From positions 15,155,552 through 15,219,551 of the forward strand of contig NC_079386.1 of assembly GCF_021018895.1 (NCBI RefSeq): 64,000 nt of DNA, given 5' to 3'. Source of the DNA: Seriola aureovittata (taxonomy: Eukaryota; Chordata; Actinopteri; Carangiformes; Carangidae). The first letter of the stretch is position 1. The number at the start of each line of letters is the position of its first letter. The notes beneath the pieces are model-generated. The model worked only from the letters and a program-made list of their open reading frames with translations. It did not search any database and was not told the DNA's origin. The position numbers and the translations under genes are program-made. Below are positions 26,336 to 34,531 of this stretch, one piece after another.

Positions 26336-29300
26336 GAGGATTGGACTTTACATTATGTGTTCATGGGCTGTAAACACTCAGGAGCAATGCAGCCTTTGCT
26401 AAGTAGAACAGTGAGAGGGAGTAAAGCAACATCTCCTTCCTCCTCTGGTTGTGTAACAGCAGTGTGGACTGTTTTTGAGAAGAAATGAGAAAAAGAAGGA
26501 CACATTTCTCTTGAAAACAGATTGTTTTCTGCGCCTCTTTGAACTGAATGCAAACGAGAGCTTCGGCAAAATGTGTATAAACGTCTTGAGTCACAGAACA
26601 TCCATATAAATACTGTCGATAATTCATTTTAAAGATGCCACAAAATCTACTGAAAACCAAATAACATTGCTGTAGCAAACAGTTGCCTATTCAAACGTCT
26701 AGCAGACGCAGAGCGACATTAGCATTCATTTGGAGTCAAGTTTCTGACAAACCTGACTGTTCACTTTTCGTGTTTTAGTTCTTTTCTGGTCCTAACTTTG
26801 TCCGTCTCGTCGCTGCTGGTCAGTCAGCGCGCAGCCGGTTTAGCTGAGGAGAGTTGTGTGCCATAAAAACAAAACAGCGAGCCGATAGATACTAAAATTA
26901 TCTGTTGAGCTGAGGCAAAGTGCATGATGGGTGATAATTCTCTATGCCTGACGCCTTTCACATTGCACATGGTCATTTCCCCCACTGTCCTTCTAACAAA
27001 TACTGAGTGTGGCAGCTTTAAAACTAAAGGGACAGAAAATCAGCAAAAACATGCGCTTTAATGTGACACAGTTTTGTTTATCTGAATATTTTTTTTCCCC
27101 TCTGTTAAGTTTTAAGGATTCAAACGTTGTGGTACTGCCCTAAAATGTGGGTTTTAATTACAGGGTCAGTTACCAGCTGTAAAGGCCACACTAAACATTA
27201 TTAATGGCCTCGCACCGGACCTGCTCCAGGCAGTCAGAGCATCAGGTCGGACTCTCCTCTCCTCTCCTCTTTCTCTTAAATAAATACTTTCTATTGTCAG
27301 ACCTGAACTGGAAATACCTCTCCCAGCTAGCAGCGATGTCCTAAATAAATAAATACTGTACTAACACTGATTCGACAGGACAGTTTTCTGACAGGACGGA
27401 GGCTAAAATCAATCCCACTTACGATGGCTTTGCACCAGAGGCAGCGCCAGTCCTGCAGCCGGCGCACGCTGCCACAGTTCTTGTCACACACCACGCATTT
27501 GGCACTGACCGGCAGGTTGCCCTCCAGCCACTGGTGGGGCATGGACACCTGGGAAAAAAGATGGAAAAAGACTGAGAACATGAGGCACAAACTGTCCTGA
27601 ACCACAGCTTGTCAGGAATTATTCGATTTCAAAAAGTAATACAACACAATCTGTCTGCTTTTCCTATTCAACTAAAATCATTCAATCATTGAAATGATAT
27701 CTCATATTTAAACTGCAGCTTTCTATACTCATTTTCTTCTTTTCCGTCACTCACCCCTTCCTCATCCTCGATGATGTCATTTCCTATGGAGGCCAGTGTG
27801 GTCCATTTGCAGTTGTTGGTGGAGCGAACTGCACAGCGCTTATGAGCCTTGAATTTACAAACTGCAGAGGACAGATTTCATGTTGGACAAGCTTAAATAA
27901 ATAGAGATAATATTAATAATAAAAGATGAAATGATACTTATTTTTAATGTATTTAAAACTACACGTTTCCCTCGTTATAACTAATACATTTCCTTGTATA
28001 TTTCCTGTTTGTTCTAATTCTGCATGCATCAAATGTATTTTAACAACATCAAAATTTTGCTTAGAAATTTAAGTTCCCAGTAATGTGGATTCATTACTGA
28101 CCCAAAAACCCTGCATGTGCATTCAGAGTTTTTTATTGCTGATGTGAGAGAGGTGAGGAAACGATTTTACTCAACTGTTTACAAGGTGTCAGTGCGTCAA
28201 GACCTGCCACTCCCTGCAATGAGAAGCCTACTAGCAACCTGCTCCTTTACTTTCACATTCACGTGCTCTAAATGCTTTTCTACTGTGAAAGACTGTCAGT
28301 CAATCTGAGAGAAAAGGTTCTCGTCATTTATGTAACAAACTGGTTACATTTTGAGATTATTGCTCATAATATCTGCAGAAATTGGTCGGCTATTTGGTTG
28401 CATCTTCCAAGGAGCGTCTCTTCAAATGTGTGTATTTGTGTGTAGTGGGTGTGTGTCTATGTACCTTCACAGGACAGGCCGTGGGAGGTGACGCCTGGCA
28501 GAGCCTCTCTGCAGACGTTGCAGAAGGTCGGTCTGGCGTGCGAGCAGGCGTACCAGTTGTGCATCCCAGAGAAATGCTCCATGTTGAACTGGCTGGCCTG
28601 GGGAAGGCAGAAAACATGGAAGGAGAGGACGATGACATCGGAGCTCTCACGTTAAACTGGCTGGAGGTTAGGAGGTGGAAACAACCAAAAGGACAGGAGA
28701 AGAATCAGGAGAGCGCCACGTCAAAATAAGCTGCCCTAGGGGAAGGAGATATATTGCAGGATGGGACGGTGACTTTTTATATTTCATGCTGTGCTAAACA
28801 GCCAGAGGAAACACGGGTACAAGAATAAGATGATGACATCAGCAGCACATATTAAACTCTGTGGCCTCAGGAGGGAAACATACAAGAAGTTTAGACTATG
28901 AGATCGATGCTACACACGACCAGCCTTGGGATAAACACACCTAGAGACAGTTCCTAAAAAGATGGCAGGACAAGGCTGACATTTTTCTTCCTTTTCAGAG
29001 AGTGATCATAACTCAAGAGATACCAAAATACCAGATCTGAAAGAAGGATTAATTCGGAGAAAATGCTATCCATCACCTGAACTACAACTGAAACCTTCAA
29101 GATCACATGAATCAGATAAAGCAATGACATAAATTAAAACCCTAAACGCACTGCTGCGAACTGCCGGGAACAATGAAAGTCTAAAAAACGAGGGAATATA
29201 AACTTAAGCTTCAATAGCAGCGAACAGTCTTCAGTTCCCTTTATAGCCTATTAAAGCAGATGCTCTGATTTTAGAAGCGACATCAATCTCCTTGCAAAGA

Positions 29301-32300
29301 GCTGAAATGTGAAGCAGATAAGAGAAAAGGAAAAGAATGAAGGAACAGAGAGGTGGAAGAGGGAGGACAGTATTTTTCCTTCAAGAGAGAAGAAAAGGTG
29401 AATACTTTGTGTAAAGAATAGATCGTCAATTTGACCCATTTCTTGCACTATACTGGTGTCGGCCATGATAATAAATAACGATGTGGAAACATAAGGAGAG
29501 ACTGACGGAGAGATGAGAAAGCCACCTCATAGGTTTCCCATTTTTGGACGGATTTGAGAGCGCTGATCCAGTCCTCCATTTCCTTCCTGCTCTCGGCACA
29601 TAGCATTAATTTGCGGAATGGAGTGATCACCTGAGGAAAAAAAGAGGTAGAAAGAGGGATTGATAATCTGAGCCAGGAAGTGAAACACTCCCTTATGCTG
29701 GTGATGAAACATCTGGGCTACAAAACAGCTGATCAACAGCCAAAACCTGCCCCTGACACCTCAATTACTCACATCGTATCACATTATTATGAAACATGAC
29801 TAAGAGCTCAAAGGGCTTGGAGCTAAATGCTACACGCTGCCCGCCGCAGACCCACGCCGCTAGCTAGATGTGGTTTTGTATTTTAAGGTTAAAAATATTA
29901 CATTTTAATTTGCCGTTGAAAATACAACATGACGTACATTTTTTGAAATGCTTTAAATCCACATTTTTGGGACCTGTTGCGTTATTTACCGTGAAGCTGT
30001 TGTTGATGTTCTTGGTGCTGGTCTCGGCCACACTGGCATCTGACAGGTCCACTTCGTCAAAAATCAGAGACTAACGAGGAAGGGGTAAAAAAAAAAAAAA
30101 AGATGCTTATCGTTTCACATTCACATTTTATTTTCCCTCTTAACTAAATGGAAAACATTGTAATTCATGTAAATCAGTAGCTTTGGTAAATACAGTAGGT
30201 GTATACTTTCGGGACAGTTTCTAATTTGTAACGTTGGTTTCACAGCTCGCTGAACTGCACTCGCGTTGCTTTCAAATGCCGCTGTAGTGCAGTTTCACAC
30301 ATTCCCGTACCTTGCAGTCTTTGGCATAGTAGAGGGTCCTCCCTCTGAGTTTGAAGTACCTCCTCTTCCATCTCTGGAAGGAGCTGGTCTGCTTTAACAG
30401 GATTCCCTCCTTCACACTTTTCTGTGGTGAGTCAGAAGAAAGAGAGAGAAAGAGGACAATGGGAAGAGAAAACAGACGTTATACTGCATCCAGATCCTCC
30501 GCATAACTGAAGTGACAGCTATTCTTCGTGGAGTTCACACACACACACACACACACACAACAGAACGAGATCAGTTTGGATAGTGCCACTAGGAGGGCTC
30601 GTTTTTGTCAGACGGAGAGAGAGCTGCTCAGGTGTTGACTGAATCTGTCAAGTGAGCAGACAATCACAGGAACATTTACTTAGAGGACTAAGCGAGTGCT
30701 TTTGTTCATTTTCAACCACTTAACAGAGATTTTCTGAAATTCCTGTTACTAATTTATCATCAGATGTGGGAAAGTCAGAGGACGTCTGTAAATATTTCCC
30801 CAGTGCTTCCACAAATAGCACACTCGTTTGGTAAATAAGGAAATAAGGAAGCGGAGTTTGGCTGACTGTCAGTATGCGCTGTGTGAAGAGGAGACTTAAT
30901 GAGGTAATGTCTTGTACTGGGATGAGATGACGCAGCAGGTAGGAGGTGGAAATTTATTCACACACACGGCCAGAACACACGATTTGATTTGATACCAGGG
31001 CTTTTTGCTTTGCTGAAACTCCCAAATGATTTCACTGTGGTTGCTGTTATTTCCCTTTTATCCTCATCTGTTACTCTGCTTATCGTGCACTCGCTCTTTC
31101 GCTCTCTCCATTTATGAATAGATGCCTTAAGAGGACAGAGAGCACCATGGGTAATCAATTTGAGACAGGGTGGGGTGGGGGTGGGGGGTGGGGGTCGCCA
31201 TGGAGATCCTGATTTCTCAAACGAGAGGATACCCAGGCCTGGTGATGGACACAGACACAGACACAAAAACACACACGGAAACAGCCTTAAGACTCTGATC
31301 ACGTTACTGATGGCTCCCTGCATACCTGCGACTTTATCACATAATGCAACAACATTCCTGCACAAGCACATTTCATTGGATCAGCCTCTTTGACAAGCCG
31401 GTGACCATCCCATCAGATAACCATTCGCCTCCATCAGCATGTGTGTGTATGTGTGTGTTGTCCGCATATTTTCATGGCAGAAACCAATGTCTACTGTATC
31501 AGGGCTTTTCACTCACGCAGTAAGATAAAAACTGAAACAGACTAACTGGAAATGTTTGCGTAGCAGCGTAGAATATATCCTCAAGAACAGGAAAGCAGCA
31601 ACTAAAATAACCTTTACACACAATTTAACATATTCAATATGTTTCTGCAACACCTGAAAATGTGTCCCAAATTACTACATACTACTCATGATGACTAATC
31701 GTGAAGCTCTTTTGTATAAACCTCTCGGGCAAATGCCTGTGCAGTAACCGGCAAACATGAATCAGTTCATCCATTCATCACAGTCGTAAGATTCTTCACG
31801 TCGTCCGTAATGAACCAGGTAAACCAAGGTAAACGGCGTCCTCGAGTAAGCAAACGTGTCAAAGATGTTGAAATAGACTTTCTGCAGAACAGTATTTTAC
31901 CATGAGATTACTCATTTTAAGAGGTGCAACTCTGTTTTTAATGTTTCACTGACTATTATAATGCTATCTCTAAATATAACTTTAAGTGGTCATTTCCATG
32001 GCCCCTCAGGGAAATAAAATTCCGAGCAATCATATTCACATCCAAGTAATTTAGACTGGTCCTTGATTGTTCTGTTTACGCATGGATTTAACAGTTTAAC
32101 AGGCCGAATTACCTTTTATATAAACATCTAAAGCTCCCAGTCTTAAGGAGCACAAGGGTCAGAAGTTTTTTGACAATTTTGTCACCACAGAATGACAAAG
32201 AAGTGCTAGAGGGAAAGTGGGAGAGGTGAGTGAGACGTGGAAAGGATATTGGTTTTGTTATCTCCAAATCAGCAGCAGATTGAGAGAGTCTACTGTAATA

Positions 32301-32547
32301 AAAATAAAAGGGCAGAAGATTTTCTGGTGCTTTCCATTACACAGGTATGTTGCTTTTCTAGTGTAAACTCTCGGGCCAGACGTGGTTGACTGAGAGCAGC
32401 TGGCTCAGCAGTCACTTGGCAGAGTCTCCAGATCAGCGCACGATCGGGAAATCTGCCCCAAGGGAAGAATTCAAGACTCAGACAGGAGAGGCTCACCACC
32501 TGCATGACAACGACCAACAACCCATGACCTGCCAACAGGACCAGACT

Positions 32548-32590
<43 letters not shown>

Positions 32591-32617
32591 CCTCTGAATG
32601 TAGAAGAGAGACGCTGA

Positions 32618-32652
<35 letters not shown>

Positions 32653-34464
32653 CCTCCAAATCAAGAAGAGAGAAGCTGAAAGTGTGTGTGTGTGTGTGTG
32701 TGAGCCTCTGAATGTAGAAGAGAGAAGTTGAAAGTGTGTGTGTGTGTGGGATCGTAAAGAAAGAAAAAAATATCATGAATCTGATCAGAGTAATTTACTA
32801 GCTAGTTTGATTTAGCTCATCAATCACGCACATAACAAGCCGCACAATGTTTTGCTGGGAGTCATTTTTTGTTTGACTAAATGAAAAAAACAAAAAGAAA
32901 CACATATTCCCAAAATGAAGGTATCGAACTCTTGTGTTGGTGTAAGTACAGGAAGTGGGGTATTGTTTTAGCACAGAAATGACACACAGCGCCTTTTTCT
33001 ATCTAGTTGCTAACCAGTACAGTTGGTCAATACCTTTTAGCAATATAGGAGTGGAGCTAAGAGAAAGGGAAAGTCAGCAGAGAAGGAAAGAGGATGAATA
33101 AATACATAGATATCTACACTGGAGGGAAAGTGAAGATCTTGTATAACTGGCCTTACTGGCATTTAGATGTGGGTTTCCCATACAGTCCCTGTTTTACAAC
33201 CTTCTACCGATCTTAGATCTCTTTGTAATCTGTCTTTGTTACATCCGTTTATCTGTCTCACTTTCGGCTGCATTATTTCTGTGTAAAGTGCATCTCTACT
33301 CTCACCGCCTCTCTCTCTCTCTCTCTCTCTCAGTGTCACTCATCCATCTTTCTGGTTTATTTTTCACTTTCCACTCCATCTCTCGCGTTTCTGTTTCGCT
33401 TTCTCTCGCCCCTCTATCTTTGCAGTAATGGCCTTGGCTGTGTGAACAGAGGGAGTAATACAAGTCAGCGGCACCACCAAACCAGCGATAAATCTAATTC
33501 ATCGCTCCATCACAATCTCATTGCTCAGCTGCATGTGTGTGCGCGTGCGTTTGCGTACATGTGCGTCCATGAGATATCCCGCCTTGTAATGGCACATACA
33601 GCTTCTTGTGCTCTCACAGTGCATGTTTCTTTCTTAGAATAAATGCGATTTTATACCCTGAGGGACAGCAAATTTCATACTGTCACACTGTTAGAGAGAA
33701 AGAGAGAGGGGAGAAAGAAAGAGGAAGTGGATGGGAAGGATTGATGGTGGGGGGGGGGATAGATAGCCTGATAGCATGGCTCATTAGTGAGAGGAGATAG
33801 GAATAGGAAACAGAGCTGCGACAGCGACGAACAACTGGAAGAGAAACAAACAACGCAACACAAAGAGGTGAGACGCGGGAATTACAACAAACAGGGACTC
33901 CGGAGAGTCGACGTATAAAAAGATAATTAAAGAACTGGCGATGCCTTGAGGAGGAAGAAGAAAGAAGAAAAACACACAAACAAGAAGGTGTAAAGGTCTC
34001 TTGACTGAACCACCTGACACGTCGGAGATAACGGCGAGGTGTAACACTCCTGCTCCACCAATCAGGCTTATCCCTGGTTGCCCCAGAAACACCAAGGGGA
34101 ACTGTCAGTCAAGAAGCTAATCAGAGTGTTTTTGTTTGACAAAAGCGGCTAATGACATAGCAACCGCTGATATAGCTGAAGGACATACTGGAAGTTAGAT
34201 CCAAGAGGGGGTGGTGGCTGCATTTAACCAGAGGGTTGCTGGTTCAAGTCCTGTGATCTGGAACATCTAGCTGGATCTAATTGACTTTCCTCAGGTTTAA
34301 AATTCCTGCTGGAGTCTTTGAGTTTTAGCCTGAAACTTAATGTGAAGCTGGTGAAAGCTAAAGTGGAATTGATGAGATAAATGATTCAAAAGCATTCAAA
34401 TTTTTTTAAACTGCTAATGGACTTCAAGCCTACAGTAAAAACCAAACTTCTGATGCAGATTAAA

Positions 34465-34531
<67 letters not shown>

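Larger units (their letters stand above)
25622..27422 (-). other. Introns 8 and 7
   Basis: Intron 8 (25622-25959) shows nothing recognised. Intron 7 (26063-27422) starts beside exon 8 with CA/GT repeats and otherwise shows nothing recognised. Confidence 0.7.

Noticed and set aside
34205..34262. Functional tRNA gene
   Set aside because: The B box is good but no acceptor stem or complete cloverleaf can be folded; a SINE fragment is more likely.
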